A stretch of DNA of 64,000 nucleotides from Lamellibrachia columna. Its lineage: Eukaryota > Annelida > Polychaeta > Sabellida > Siboglinidae. Shown here in pieces: positions 48,391 through 62,697 of the stretch (the first letter of the stretch is position 1; every line of letters begins with the position of its first letter). The translations under genes were made by a program, and so were the position numbers. A model generated the notes under the pieces. That model ran no database searches and was not told the DNA's origin. It saw only the letters and a list, made by a program, of their open reading frames with translations. The stretch covers positions 3,148,139 through 3,212,138 of the forward strand of contig OY759266.1 of the NCBI GenBank assembly GCA_963662155.1, written 5' to 3'.

Positions 48391-49194
48391 CTCAGGTGAA
48401 GCTACAAAATGTACTTTATGAGCAAGAAACAGCTCGTCGCAGATCATATAAAATGAATCAACCTGTTTCCCGCGATGGATTCGACGGGAATCGGTTCTAT
48501 CTGTTTAGGCCTAAAGAATAGAGTCACTATATTAGATAGCCAGTCCACTGTGTAATATTTCATAAATTAAGATACGACATGTCATTAGTGTTAAGGTAGT
48601 TCAGTGGTTATATTCTTAGTAAATGTAAGAGGAAGCTTTACATAAGTTTCGACTTTTGCTTTTCAATTTTCCAATGTGTACAATTAATAATCTGCCTATC
48701 GGTGTATAAATGTGCATTAATTCTGGAAATACGCTTATTTTTATATTTCATATTTATGATATTTACTGCGCATAAGTGACTGAAGCAGATACGCATATTC
48801 ATTAGACTAACGTGTGAATTATAAATAATTATGTGAATGATAGTTAGTCTTGAACACTAGTGTATTTAGACCTTTTCTGCGCATGCGGACTTGGCAACTT
48901 CCCGGCAGCAGAATTTGCACGCGACAGCAAATATAAGTGAAAGGAAAATTGAAGCTTAGTGAATTTTTCACATTTCACATTCACATTTCACATTCACATT
49001 CGGCGGCGATAAAAGTTATTGGTAATTTGATGCACTTGCTCAAACTCATAGGATTGGAAATGTAACACCAAACGACCGAGTCGTTTGTTCATTAACAGTG
49101 GGCGTTGATAGCACTTATACCGTAAGCTGTCTCACGTCTCACGTAGACATGGCAGGCCGACGTCAAACTAGTCTAGTGGGTCCGCTCTCTGCAG

Positions 49195-49650
49195 GTGCAC
49201 CTCATTGAAACAGAGTCACATGTGCACCTCATTGAAACAGAGTCACATGTGCACCTCATTGAAACAGAGTCACATGTGCACCTCATTGAAACAGAGTCAT
49301 CTGTGCACCTCATTGAAACTGAGTCACATGTGCACCTCATTGAAACAGAGTCACATGTGCACCTCATTGAAACAGAGTCACATGTGCACCTCATTGAAAC
49401 AGAGTCATCTGTGCACCTCATTGAAACAGAGTCACATGTGCACCTCATTGAAACAGAGTCACATGTGCACCTCATTGAAACAGAGTCACATGTGCACCTC
49501 ATTGAAACAGAGTCACATGTGCACCTCATTGAAACAGAGTCACATGTGCACCTCATTGAAACAGAGTCATCTGTGCACCTCATTGAAACAGAGTCACATG
49601 TGCACCTCATTGAAACAGAGTCACATGTGCACCTCATTGAAACAGAGTCA
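49195..49650. repeat. 27-bp minisatellite, 17 copies
   Basis: Units contain GTGCACCTCATTGAAACAGA then GTCACAT, or GTCATCT at units 4, 8 and 14. GTGCAC is palindromic. The open frames it produces are artefacts. Confidence 0.96.
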
Positions 49651-49943
49651 CTGTCTTTTCATGACAAGTCATGGACAATGAGAACTTCAAAAACAATATG
49701 TGTCCTTTTGTTGCAGTCATTCAGAGCATGTTATGTTTTGGTCGTTGTTGTTAGCTTAATTGTGGATATTACAGGTAATTTGGATGATATTATTACATTG
49801 GTATAACAAATTTCTTATAATTTTTATCATTTGCAATTCTGATAATATAATTAGGGCTCATATTTTTTTAAATAAATAAATAACTAAAAACGGTTGCTAA
49901 CCTGCCCCATGTTGTGTGTGTTCGACTCGTCGGTGTCAGACTG

Positions 49944-49945
49944 GA

Positions 49946-50035
<90 letters not shown>
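49944..50035. repeat. (TA)n microsatellite
   Basis: About 45 TA units. Confidence 0.96.
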
Positions 50036-50036
<1 letters not shown>

Positions 50037-51571
50037 CTGATTCCATCTAGACAACAACATCAATTCTGGTTAAACGTCACTACTATTTAAACTGTTTAAC
50101 AGTCTCCTTTAGGAGGTGTCCTATAACCGAACTTAAGAGGTGTCCTATAACCGAACTACTAAATATAAAAAATATTAAAAAAAATTCAAATAAATGTACA
50201 GTTTAGTTTTGTATGATGTGCACGAGCTGATATTTTGCGCAATTTGACGTTTAATATGATATTTCATTGTTAATAAACACAATTTTTTTTCATATGTTTC
50301 AAGCATTAAAGAGCTTGTGGTAAGCTAAAAATCTACAATAAGCAATGTTTAATATCAACAATCACTGTTGCCTTTCTAAAATGTCTATTCACCACATATC
50401 AATACCAATTTCATGTTGTGTGCAGTACTTTGTAAGTGCTTGGGCACAAGGAAATGAAGGTATCCAATCGTAACCTTAGCTAACCCCATATCTAGCTAAC
50501 CATAACCCTAACCCCGAAATGGTTTACATAAGATATAATCATTCCCATAGGCACAGGTTGATAGGAAAAGTGAACAGTTTGCTTGGAAAAGGCAGACAGC
50601 AGAAGCAATCACGAACAGCATGGTACAGATCGGATGCGAAAATGGAAATTTGGTGAAAATTATGGTACCAAGTATGTGACGGAGCAGGTAGCTATTTTGC
50701 ACTATAACAGTCATTGGTGATATTTGTGTTGTGGCCCAGTGCATTAACAACATTGTGTAACAAATTTGGACAGAATAGTGTATTTTGGTTGCGTCACAGC
50801 CACTGGAAGCATTGCGTAGATCAGAATTTTTAAATCTGGCCGCGACGGGTATCTATCTGGTCATGTGATACCCCTTTATGGTGGCGTATCGAAGTCAAGC
50901 CGTTCGCCTTGTATCTAATCAACTAGAAGTATGAAAGCAGTCACATAAACATTAAAATTTGACAAACCTGACACATTGGAATTTACCCGAAATCCTGTTA
51001 AATGTGAAAAAAAATATAATTTTCTTACGAAGTTATGCCATGTTTGTTTAAAAATCAAGCAATTATATGAATACTAATTTGAAAATAAACTCATTGATAC
51101 ATTTAAAGAGACAGTGAGCAGGCTTCATTGATTCGCAATACTCTGTAAATCTAGTGTACATGATGTAAGATTTATCAAGTGTCAAAATCGACCTATAATT
51201 AAATTATGTGACTGGTTTTCAGATAATATTACGTGCAAGGCATTGTTTAGATTTGGCTGTCAAACAAATAATAATGACTTGACAAGAAGGAGTGTTCTAT
51301 AATGTGTCTACATATACATTGTGCCGCAACTTTATATAAAAGTCGACACTTTCTCAAAAAAATTCCCTATTAGATATTATATAGCCCATACACTAATGTA
51401 TTGCCTAACTACGCAGACGCGACATATTCTGACTAAAACGGACCCGAACCGGCATTACATCACCCGCTCCCACGCTATAGTGGTCACGGCTCGAAAATAC
51501 TCTAGCCACATTTATATGTGGCTAACCTAGAGTCCTGAGCTTAAATGGAAGAAGAAGAAGAAGACCACAAG

Positions 51572-52000
51572 ACCTGTTTATTGTTTCACGAATGTAGGGC
51601 GTATTAAATTGCGATATGTGAATTTAAACAACTCAATGATGTGACATAAGTGCAACTGAGCAGGTATATTCACAGGTTTGTTTGTAGAAGTTATTGGCTG
51701 TGAAATGGTGCATTTTTTTAGAGTTTAGCAGGCGGAGGGATTTATGGGAATGTTCTGCTATGGGCCACGTGGGCGCATGAATACATGGCTATTTTTGTCA
51801 AAATCGACGGGCATCGCACGTCGGGGCGTTTTAAAAGAGCTGGAGGTATGTGATATTGACAAAACTTGGTCAGCATGTCAACGAGATGATGGCAGCTGCT
51901 GCGAAAAACTTTCAGAATTTTTCATGGTCACGTTTTTTATAATCAGACAAAACGTGAACATGGCCACCAATGCAATTCTCTACAGTGGTCTGGCCCCAGT
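51572..52000. mobile_element. Second, diverged copy of the TIR element
   Basis: Matches 16401-16741: CCTGTTTATTGTTTCAC, GGCTGTGAAATGGTGCA, ACAAAACTTGGTCAG and AACATGGCCAC occur in order. About 100 bp of extra sequence lies in the middle (51715-51810). The right terminus is kept as GTGGTCTGGCCCCAGTAG; the left terminus is broken just after a (GAA)n-tailed sequence. Confidence 0.75.
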
Positions 52001-52118
52001 AGTAGCTTGGTTCCCGGTAAGCATTGTGTCACCGCGACGGAGCAATTCTCTACAGTGGTCTGGCCCCAGTAGTAGCTTGGTTCCCGGTAAGCATTGTGTC
52101 ACCGCGACGGAGCAATTC
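51974..52118. repeat. 70-bp tandem duplication covering the element's right end
   Basis: CAATTCTCTACAGTGGTCTG and TTCCCGGTAAGCATTGTGTC each occur twice, 70 bp apart, with no visible difference between copies. Confidence 0.93.
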
Positions 52119-54278
52119 GCTATTCGTGGTTATATATTGTAAACAGTTGACAAAATGAGTTACAAGCCATTATTGACGAATTTCTGTGGTATGCGCTCGT
52201 TAAAACCTCAATTGTTTTATCAATGATTTACACATATACCTAAAATACAAAAATCAAGATTAGGTGAGGAATACTCCTACTAAAACATTTACTATCGCAT
52301 CAGGGCATGCATTAATGTAGACATTGCTATGTTTGCATCGTGTAGTCGTCACAAGTCGATAATATTTCATCAGCATTTACATGTTATGCATATTATCCGT
52401 ATAGATTCATAAACACATATGTCGTATATGCATAATCATATGGAGTTATCATTTGATATGGCCTGGTTATCATTTAGAGTAATCCGTGTGCATATTTACC
52501 AAGTAGGGGCTTACTCGTGCGTCACGAGAACATGAATAGATCTTGCCAGAAACGACGTGCAGTGCATCTGGTGATTATATGAACAATTACGGTACAACAT
52601 AATTAAGAGTATCTCGATGAACGCACGGGTTAAACGTCAACACAACAATGAACCGAGATAAGAATAGCTGTCTGTTGACATCAGGTTAAAACTGCTTCCT
52701 CAATTGATTTAGCCTATCGCAAATCCGGTCCATTTGTGTCCAAATATGTAATGTGTGAATAGTTTATGTAACATCCGCAGTCGATTAAATAAAAAAATGC
52801 CTATTTTTTAAAACATCGAAAGAATTGACTTTGTTCTTTAGATCTGGTAAGGATCAAAATAGTGGATATCCGAAATGGTAAGCACTGTGTGGGTCAACGC
52901 TGATCATGGGCGTGACCTCCATATGGGCGTAACCTCCATATGGGCGTGACTTCCATCCTCTCGTCGATCACAAGACAAAGTTACGGAAGACAATTTTGAT
53001 TTTTCAGCATTTCGATTTTCACTTCAGTTAATGCTTGAACAAGCATTAATTAATTTAATAGTTTGGCTGATGATTTCACAAGAACTACAAACAAAAGTTA
53101 CACAAACGAGCTGGTAGGTTGCAGTGGATACTGGGTAGGTTTGGTTTTTCCCAAAATTAACTGGAAATGAGACTGAGAGAAATGAGACAACATATCGATT
53201 TGATTAAGCACCTTTAATAGTGTAGTGCGGAATTATGCGGAGAAACTCATTATACGTCACGCTATAGACGGATGAAATACTGGGTTTCCCATATATTGCT
53301 TAACAGTACAGCACAACACGTGATGATTTCGCACAGAATGGATATAACCCATTTTGCAGATAAATGCCTCATATACACCCTGGGTATTGTGTATTTGGGA
53401 TTCGAAACGTGGATACCAGAAGCAACATTTGCAGCATATCATTTGTAGGCCTATATCATCAACGGCTGATTTGAAAACGAGTACTTATTATTTAATGGTA
53501 TAATGCGAACAATTTAACGTTGATGCATTTGTGTTCTCGTATGCAGCGCTCGCTTTAATAGTCGCCTTCCTCCTTGTGGTGTTGGTGGGGATTGGGTACG
53601 GCCCACAGAGGGCAGTAAGCGCACTTCAATGGATGTTTAAATGTTATTACGATGCTACTGCGGTTTCATGTACCTTGTTTTTCGTAGCACTTCTTTTCAG
53701 AGCCTGCTCCTTTCTTAGTTTGGAAGCACAGTCCATGACGTGGTCACTGACAGACAATTGGTGGGACGAGCCCAAATTTAACCTGATAATAATAATAATA
53801 TAATTTATTTCACCACACATACATTCTAAGTACACAATTGTGTGCATTAAACATCTACACAAATAAAATAAAGTTATCCATGAGTACATATCAAACTAAA
53901 GTACAGTGGACGATATATATTATGAGAGTATGTTGGAAAAAAACATACGGCATAATCCCCCGGACGGAATCCCCCCCGCCGCCTACACCCCCACGGTTTT
54001 GTGCTGTCATCAAAGTGATAGTGTTGGAGGTAAAAAGTGGTTTGATCTGGGTGATCTGGGTGATCTGGGTGCATACATAATTTCCGTCACAATGAAAAGC
54101 ACACATTGCATCCAGGCGATGATGTGTGCGACAAACGGTGGCGCCACAATACGAGTCTGTATAATCGAGGCTACTACGCTACTTGAATAATGTTTGATGT
54201 GACATAGATGGTCCCTGCCGTGTCATGTGCATTGCAGGAGCACTAACTACAGTGCATACGTATTGACATATATACGCG

Positions 54279-54380
54279 CGCGCACGCACGCACGCACGCA
54301 AGCACGCACGCACGCACAAACACACCCACCCTCCCACCCACCCACACGCACACGCCCACGCACATGCACACGCACACACA
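54279..54380. repeat. (ACGC)n/(ACCC)n/(ACAC)n microsatellite
   Basis: CGCACGCACGCACG, then CACCCACCC, then CACACGCACACG motifs. Confidence 0.9.
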
Positions 54381-54927
54381 CTCAAATATAACTCAAAATG
54401 CACATACGTAGGAGGCAGATAGCAGATGTCAACTTAATGTTGCTACATGTTTAGTTACTCCGCGTCCACAGTAAACGCTACACCAGATAACCCGTGGGGA
54501 AATAAAACTGACCGACACAAACTCGCCGGTCTAATACTGAGCCGTACACTCACTACAAACTACTGTTGCTTCCTGGTCGTAATTTTTCAGCAACTGCCGC
54601 TTTATATACTGGATAATAGCTCATTGCCAGCCCGTTGCCTCGGTGGGTAACACACACGTTAACACTGCGCTACAGTTTACAGCGACGTGTTTATGCTGAT
54701 TTGGTGCATTTGTTAAGCCGCGATCAACAGCGTTAAACCATTACTGACATTTACCAGAAACAGATGTATCATATCATTTGCCAGGATGCGTTCTCTGAAG
54801 CCAACGTTGAATACTTGCCGGGGGAGACTATGGCCATGCCGAACTGACTAAGACGTATGGTGAATTATTTGTCTATAGACTTAACCGCTACATTGCCACA
54901 AAAGCAAAGCCATAAAACAGCATTATG

Positions 54928-55272
54928 TATATGCATGCATGCATGCATGCATGCATGCATGCATGCATGCATACCCGTCCGCCCGCCCGCCCGCCCGCCC
55001 GCCCGCCCGCCCGCCCGCCCGCCCGCCCGCCCGCCCGCCCGCCCGCCCGCCCGTCCGTCCGTCCGTCCGTCCGTCCGTCCGTCCGTCCGTCCGTCCGTCC
55101 GTCCGTCCGTCCGTCCGTCCGTCCGTCCGTCCGTCCGTCCGTCCGTCCGTCCGTCCGTCCGTCCGTCCGTCCGTCCGTCCGTCCGTCCGTCCGTCCGTCC
55201 GTCCGTCCGTCCGTCCGTCCGTCCGTCCGTCCGTCCGTCCGTCCGTCCGTCCGTCCGTCCATTTATCCGTCC

Positions 55273-55366
<94 letters not shown>
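54928..55366. repeat. Compound microsatellite (GCAT)n-(CCCG)n-(CCGT)n-(TA)n
   Basis: GCAT to about 54972, CCCG to about 55052, CCGT to about 55261 and TA to 55366; each change is by one base of the unit except the last. Confidence 0.95.
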
Positions 55367-55368
<2 letters not shown>

Positions 55369-56999
55369 AGGAAACCAACATATCTGGACACATTTGTTTT
55401 AAACAATCGGAGTTCATTCGTAAATTCATAAATTCACAAACCTTTTCACGTATCCATTGACTAGGTCCACGTATCCTGCGCACTGTCCAGTTTGTGAGCA
55501 GTTACACAGCAAATATATCAGCTAGCTACGAAGTCGTATCACGGGCGCACGTCAGCATGGCTATCACTGCAAACACCGTACCATTTCTGTGTTTGTGAAA
55601 TCGTCGTATCTAAGCTCATTTGGACGAACTGGACACACGCTGTTGCACTCAATAATGCATGGACTTCACCTTTGTTCGATAACGCCCTACCACGGAACAA
55701 AGCTGTATTGTGAGCAATACTCTCCGATTAATGGACGCCCGGTCTCGCAAACTAAGCGCTTTCAAAGTGGCCGTCGAGCTGCGAGAACGGGGTCAGTATG
55801 GGAGTACCCAGAATATCGGCGCGGCTCCTTCATCAATTATGGAATATAATTGAATGGAAAAGCAGCGCGATTTGATCGCTCCCACCTGGTTATCGTAACG
55901 AAATGCTCAGCTTGCGTTACAAGCCGGGGCTGCGTGCGGCATCGAATGACCGCGCCGAGGTATAAATAATGATTAGTAATTACATTTTTACAGGCCTATT
56001 CCTGCCGACTTGCATTCGCCGTGTTAACCAGTCATACCTGACGATTTTATCACGCGCGTCGGAAGGCAATATTGTTAGTTTTGCTCTACGTCATATTTTA
56101 TTTTTGGTTTAAGTTTCCCGTCAAGCAACAACCGTTCGTACGACAAACCTGTGCTGTGTTATGCAGTAGTGTTTTACTGTTAGTAATACTATTCATTTCT
56201 TATATAACAACGACATAAGCCAAGTATACTCGGAACTCCGAAATAGCTGACAGAGATTGGCCTCGTGATCCGTATTATACAAAATTACGAAGGATGCCAG
56301 TAGATCCGGTATATATCCAATAATAAACATTCTCGCAAATTTAGTCCAAAATATCGTCTGGTTTAATGAACAACATCTGATGAAGTGAAGTTCTTTTGTG
56401 ATGTTGGGTATATAAAATACTGCCGAGCAGGTATTTTAGTAAATGGAAAGATTAGGCCCTATTTAGTACAACAGCTGAACGTTGTAATAAATCTATATGA
56501 CTGCAATGTGATATCTTCTGAGCCGAATGTGTGCTACACGCAGCAACGTGATATCTTATTGTTTTTGTTCTCTCATTCTGAGCCGAATGTGTGCTATAGG
56601 CTGGTTTATCTGAAAAATGACTGCGCGAGAGGTTCGCACGGTAAATACTAGTCACAGATACCAACGGTTCGTTTCGCGACCTGACTCAGGCGCTTCGTTT
56701 ACACAATAAATAACGACCACTTGTCAGCACGACCTGACAACGTTGACAATTAAAACATTCGCCTTCGCAGCTGTGATTTCAACGACGTGATGCAACGCAG
56801 GGGGACGAATGTCGTGACATCTATTAAGTGTCGTTGTCATCTCAAACATGTCATAGTCTATAACGATTCGCCGTTGTTGACTATAAATACGCCTACTAAT
56901 AAAATTATTACGTCGTCAGTTATTGCCGCCGCAGTCAAAGACGTGGCCGGCGAAAACCGACGTATCACAACCATAACAAGAAGGCTTGGGTGCAATACT

Positions 57000-57420
57000 C
57001 TAAGTAAATTGCGTATAGCAGTATTGGAATATTTTAATTCAAAAAGTATTGCGAAGTATTTGCAATACATTCTGAAATTTGCAATACAGTATTGCGAGTA
57101 TTTGCAGTACTTTCAAAAGTATCGTAGAGTAATATTTTTTAAATGGTATGCTTTGTTCGTTGTTCCTCTAAGAATCCATATTAATTAAAAAATATTTATA
57201 AAATATTGTGTGTTGTTATTAATATCAATATTATTATTATTACTATTATAAAATATTGCAATTTATGATATATCATAGAGAAAAACAATATTGCAAAAGT
57301 ATTTGCAATACAATTACAATTATTTACAATACTTTTACTAGTGTGTATATTACTTTTAGGACAATATAATACCTTATTGCAAGTATTTGAATGCACAATA
57401 CTCGCTGTGAAAGTTTGTTC
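57000..57420. repeat. AT-rich element built of GTATTTGCAATAC motifs
   Basis: GTATTTGCAATAC or near variants occur at least six times on both sides of an AT-rich centre. The motif is nearly its own reverse complement, so the whole forms an imperfect foldback. Confidence 0.5.
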
Positions 57421-58400
57421 AACAACTTGATGTACGTAATACATACAGTGACCATTTCTACACAAAGTGTACGCCTGTGTTTCGTTTTATACACATGCAC
57501 ACGGAATATGCCAAATCATCAGATTCTTCTGTGTTATTAATTTATATTAACTAATACTACAGAAGAATGTGATGTTCTGGTTATGCCTGTGTTGGTTGGG
57601 ACGGCTGTACGACAACGACATGCTAGGCTCCAGGCAATCGCAGGTCAGTTCGCCGCGCCAAAATGCAGGGAGTAACTCCACTACACAGAACAGCTGTTGT
57701 GCCAAGGGTTGGGAAAACAAACGACCGCTTGTTGTATTCAAAACTACAGCTACTGCGAGCATTGCAGCCGTTTGAAAGATTTACTTATTTACAGAGTGAG
57801 TCAGTGTTATAGTGTCGACAAGCCAGACGGATTATAACGATACGGAAGTGTAAGATTCGTGAGAAATGTGACCGAATTCGAAGTGCTAGCGAGGGTGAAC
57901 TACATTTGGCATTTGCTTCGATTCAAGGACAAAACAGAACGATGGATGTACTAATTTGGATATTGCAGAAGGTATTAGCTTCCGACAAAGGTAATTGTGT
58001 ATGCCGTGACACGCTATTATATTATCATTAAAATAGACTGCTAAATCTAGTGACCAACGCGAAAGGTGGATAGACGACAACATATGCCACCGTTTGTAGA
58101 GCGATGCCAGCGAACCAAAATGGCCGACGCGCCAGTCACGAAGACGGCACTGTCATTATGCCACACAACCGTCTTTTGAGCCTATTGCATTAATTTATAT
58201 GTATTCTCGTACAACTTAAAAGAGTGCATCCAAAACGCCATTCAGTGTGTAATCCATTCAAAATATATTTGCTTGTATTGTATTTGATTAAATATGAATG
58301 TCGAAAATACACATTTTGGATGTTTACTTTTATTCGATCGGCATTACCATAATGACATAAACAGATTGGTTAATACGTTGTTAATTGTACAGTCACATCT

Positions 58401-58539
<139 letters not shown>

Positions 58540-59736
58540 GGAGCTGCATAGTTAAACACCATTATGACCGAGAGTTAATTTCTAATTTTCAATTCGTCGC
58601 CATATGCGAAAGTATTAGTTATATTCAAGGAATAATTAAACAAATTCTCAAATAGCTTTAAAAATACTATCTTCATATGTTTTAGATGAGGAGGCCTGTC
58701 CCACTTTTCTTAAATATAGGGACCGCTTGTAAAATTGGGAGTCCGGAAATATACGAACGAACAAAGGAATAATATTTATTAAAAAGTAAAACTAGTAAAA
58801 TTAATTATATTGACTGATCATGTTTAACTGACAACTTTTATTATCAGATATTATTTAATAAATACTCTAAATAAAAAGGTCTCAATACTTAGAGATGATT
58901 TAATAACTTTATAGCGTGGCGTTTATTCTGCATACATATGTGTCAGTCGTTATATATTTATAAAACCCCAAAGCAAACTATGCCTATTTTATAATTTCCT
59001 AAAACATGGACAGTAACAAGAATAACAGTCACAGAGTAATATGTAAAATATGTAAGTCATGTCGCAGCTAACATGTGAAAGTTATGGAGAAACTGAAGGT
59101 ACGTAAATACATTTAATGTTTATATATGAAACTCTATTATATTCTGAACACCGATGCACGACATTGACGATAGACATGGTCGTAACAATGAGATATACAT
59201 GGTCGTAACAACGAGATAGTTTATAAACTAGTATGATAAAATAACGCGGAAATGCGTCTAGATAATATTCAGTGATAACTGTTTTATAGCTCACGCCTAA
59301 ATAAATCAAGAGTAACGTAAAAGAAAGCAGTATTTATGGCCAATACTGTGAATAATCAAGTAACATATTTTTGTCGGAATTACTGAATACTGCTTAGTAT
59401 TAATATTGTATGTATTACTTTAATAATTGCATTTCGGACATCTGTTGTATGTATGCTTTAAAAACATCAAACACGAGCACACCAATCTAAAAGATGTTGC
59501 GATTTGCTGGCAATGAACGGTATAATTTGCTACTGTTGCTATTTATTTTCGGAGTAGACAAATAAATAAACAATAAACCGTCCGGGTAATGGCATTAACC
59601 AGCAGAATGGGTAGAGCGAATATAAACCGCCAGTTTAAATCATGGCGGATTATGTCGCGATACTGCCTAGAGTCAGGCTAACCCAAAGCAATGTAATGTT
59701 TTTTCGACGACGAATATCGCAACAACAACAATTCCT

Positions 59737-59818
59737 TTGTATTCTCCAAACCTCTCCGTTGTTTGTATTCCCCAAACCTCTCCGTTGTTTGTATTCCCCA
59801 AACCTCTCCGTTGTTTGT
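59737..59818. repeat. 26-bp tandem array, 3 copies
   Basis: TTTGTATTCCCCAAACCTCT plus CCGTTG. Confidence 0.92.
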
Positions 59819-60669
59819 CAGCTTTTGGTAAATATATTCTTCCGATCACTTTAAAGTTCAGTACACGATAATGGAAACGTACGTACGGACGGCAGCCACC
59901 AATGGTTTACAAACGCCGCGTACCATTAGGACGCAGCGAATGCGTTTATGCCAATGGTTTATACACGTATTCTTTATGGTGTAATGACGTATTGTGCAAT
60001 ATAACAAATCACCGATTTGTTTTTGAGCTGTTATTAATACTGGAAATGTGTACGTTTTCCTGTGGAAAACAATATATGAACTATACAAACACTGGAAAAC
60101 GTATTCAAATTGTTAGTAGCAATCGCGCTGTACGATTTATAACTTGTTTAAGCTCGGCAATGACCTTTGTGGCGTGAGTCTCACAGGACCCCTCCAAAAG
60201 TTATGGAATCGACCCGGGAATATAATTACACCGGGCTATCAGCGTAAGTTTTAGAAAGTAATTCGGCGGCATGTGGAAGTGTCATTTATTTAAAGTAATG
60301 ACTGCTATTAAAAATGTAGTTGAACAGAAGAAAACCTATCGCACTGTCGCTTTCTTATATTTGAGAAAAGTCACACTTGAGAACACACAAAGAATACATA
60401 CAATAAAAATGTGTACGTTAGCGAATAACAACATTCGGTAACGACAAAACCACGGACCAAAGTTACGTACATCCAAGGTAAATACATGCGTCACGTATAT
60501 CACCGATGCCGTGGCACTAGGCAACCAAACACGTCAGCAGTACCGAGCAGTATGTATTGTCGTTTGCAATGTTATTATCGGACAACGATATAGTTTTATT
60601 ACGTAAAATATTGCTATAAATATATTACTACAGATATTAAAGAAAAGAAAAACAAAGAAAAGATTAATA

Positions 60670-60673
<4 letters not shown>

Positions 60674-60714
<41 letters not shown>
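60674..60714. repeat. (TA)n microsatellite
   Basis: About 20 TA units. Confidence 0.95.
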
Positions 60715-60718
<4 letters not shown>

Positions 60719-61097
60719 CCAGTATACGACACATATAAATTAATATTTTCTGTTTTAAAATGATATGTGCTGTGCTGACTTTATGTCAGGCTTTCCTTTA
60801 CTATTTTCGACTGAATTAATATCTTGTACCATGTATTTGTGTTGACACTGATTGTGTTATAGACAACATCGCTTGTTTTAATATTCTGTAAATGCAACAT
60901 AATCAATATTGAGCTGTTTACTGCTAAAATATAAGCGATAGCTGGTGAATTATGTATTGAATAAGTATGCATTGTACTATAATTATTATATTACTTGGCA
61001 TATTATTAATAATACTTGACAATACCATATTTTTTTTTATTTTGCTGCGATTGTTTTGCGGCTATTAGGTAGTATACTGGTGCATTTCGGTGGCATG

Positions 61098-61101
<4 letters not shown>

Positions 61102-61151
<50 letters not shown>
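61102..61151. repeat. (TA)n microsatellite
   Basis: About 25 TA units. Confidence 0.95.
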
Positions 61152-61154
<3 letters not shown>

Positions 61155-61941
61155 TATCAACTGTGCATGTCTTAATATGTCAAGTTAATAATTTATTTTA
61201 AATAAAATACTACAGCGTATAAATACGCATCCAGTTTCGATGCTTTCTGTGGCACACACTGCACGACGACCATCTCTCGTCCGACACACGCCGTCAAATC
61301 AGAAACCTCTAGTTCTAACAAACACGTTATATACATAGCGTGTCTAGTGGGATACGCGTATAGCACCAGCAACACGTCGCCCTCTCACGAGTCGTGCCGA
61401 ACACCATGCTTCATTAGCGTTTGTACCGTTCGTTTCCAAGTGAAACACTGGTCGAGATGATATTTGCAATGGTCAAGTGTAATTATATCAATATTGGTTT
61501 TGTTTGACATTGTCACTTGACGAAGCAATTAAAACGTTTCTTACCCAAACACGGCAAACGCTGTCGATCCAGAGTGCTGGTACATTTGTTGCAACACCCG
61601 CCGGTCTTGAGACATTTACACTTCATAAATAATACTAATTTGTTATTTTTTGGCACACCAAAAAATAATTAATAAAGTAATGTATTGTAATAACATATTG
61701 GTCAATCATTATTGCTCTATGAGTGTCAGTTATTTTTTTATCTTGCTGACGCATCATAACCAACGAACACCGGAAATGTACAATTATTGTGGAACACCAC
61801 GACGTAAAAACCAACAAAGATTTCCGGCACTGGGTCTGATATTAAAACAAATAAACATTGTATTTATAATGTGTCGTATAAAATAGTACGGAGTAGCTGG
61901 TATCATATAGCACAAATATACTGGAAATATATTTGTTGAGT

Positions 61942-61947
<6 letters not shown>

Positions 61948-61982
<35 letters not shown>

Positions 61983-61985
61983 CAG

Positions 61986-62019
<34 letters not shown>

Positions 62020-62020
62020 G
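61948..62020. repeat. (TA)n microsatellite, two blocks
   Basis: Two TA runs split by TCGACAGCGA. Confidence 0.95.
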
Positions 62021-62336
62021 CCGTAACACGTATACACAGATGCACCAAGCGGTAAATATTTGAAGGCGGGAAAAAAAATATATATATATATATAATATGT
62101 CTATACAATCTTAAATAATTATTATCTAAAAATAACTGCCGCAAAATTACTATGGTGTTCAAAGCTGACGCTTCGATAATTGCCACATGCCACATTCGAG
62201 TAGATACAGCTGTGATGATGTAAGAAGACTTTATGAAAGACCCGGCTAAATTTAGTTAAGAACCCTAGAGGCTAGAACCGACTGAACCCGGATTCCCCCC
62301 CCCCTTCAATAGCGTCTCGGTCTACGCGGATGTCAT

Positions 62337-62428
62337 TCTTGTTTATACGAATACCACGCGGTCTTGTTTATATGACCACCATGCGGTCTTGTTTGTACGA
62401 CCACCACGCGATCTTGCTTGTACGACCA
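62337..62428. repeat. About 25-bp tandem array, 4 copies
   Basis: GGTCTTGTTTATACGACCAC plus CACGC with substitutions in each copy. Confidence 0.88.
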
Positions 62429-62697
62429 TGACCGATAACTGAGTCCCAGCTCTGGGCTGACGCACACAGCAGCTTTTTGCCGTTAGCTGCGTATCGACGA
62501 TGATATTCAACCGATAACCCAATCAACTAACGTAGCCTCGTATAGCGTTCACCGACGGGATCCCTATTTTAGAAATCAAGTTTCGCCGAATTGCTGTCTG
62601 TATAGGAGTCGATTTTACAGTTTCGCCGAAAAAACATTATCCGAAAAGCTGATAAAGCACAACCGGCGAGAGTCGACGGGTCGGGGCAGGTTTGTAA

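Noticed and set aside
49195..49806. HLIETESHV repeat protein
   Set aside because: 27-bp minisatellite translated; open on both strands and no coding context.
50480..50515. Telomere-like CTAACC/CCCTAACCCC text
   Set aside because: Only a few irregular copies; not a telomeric array.
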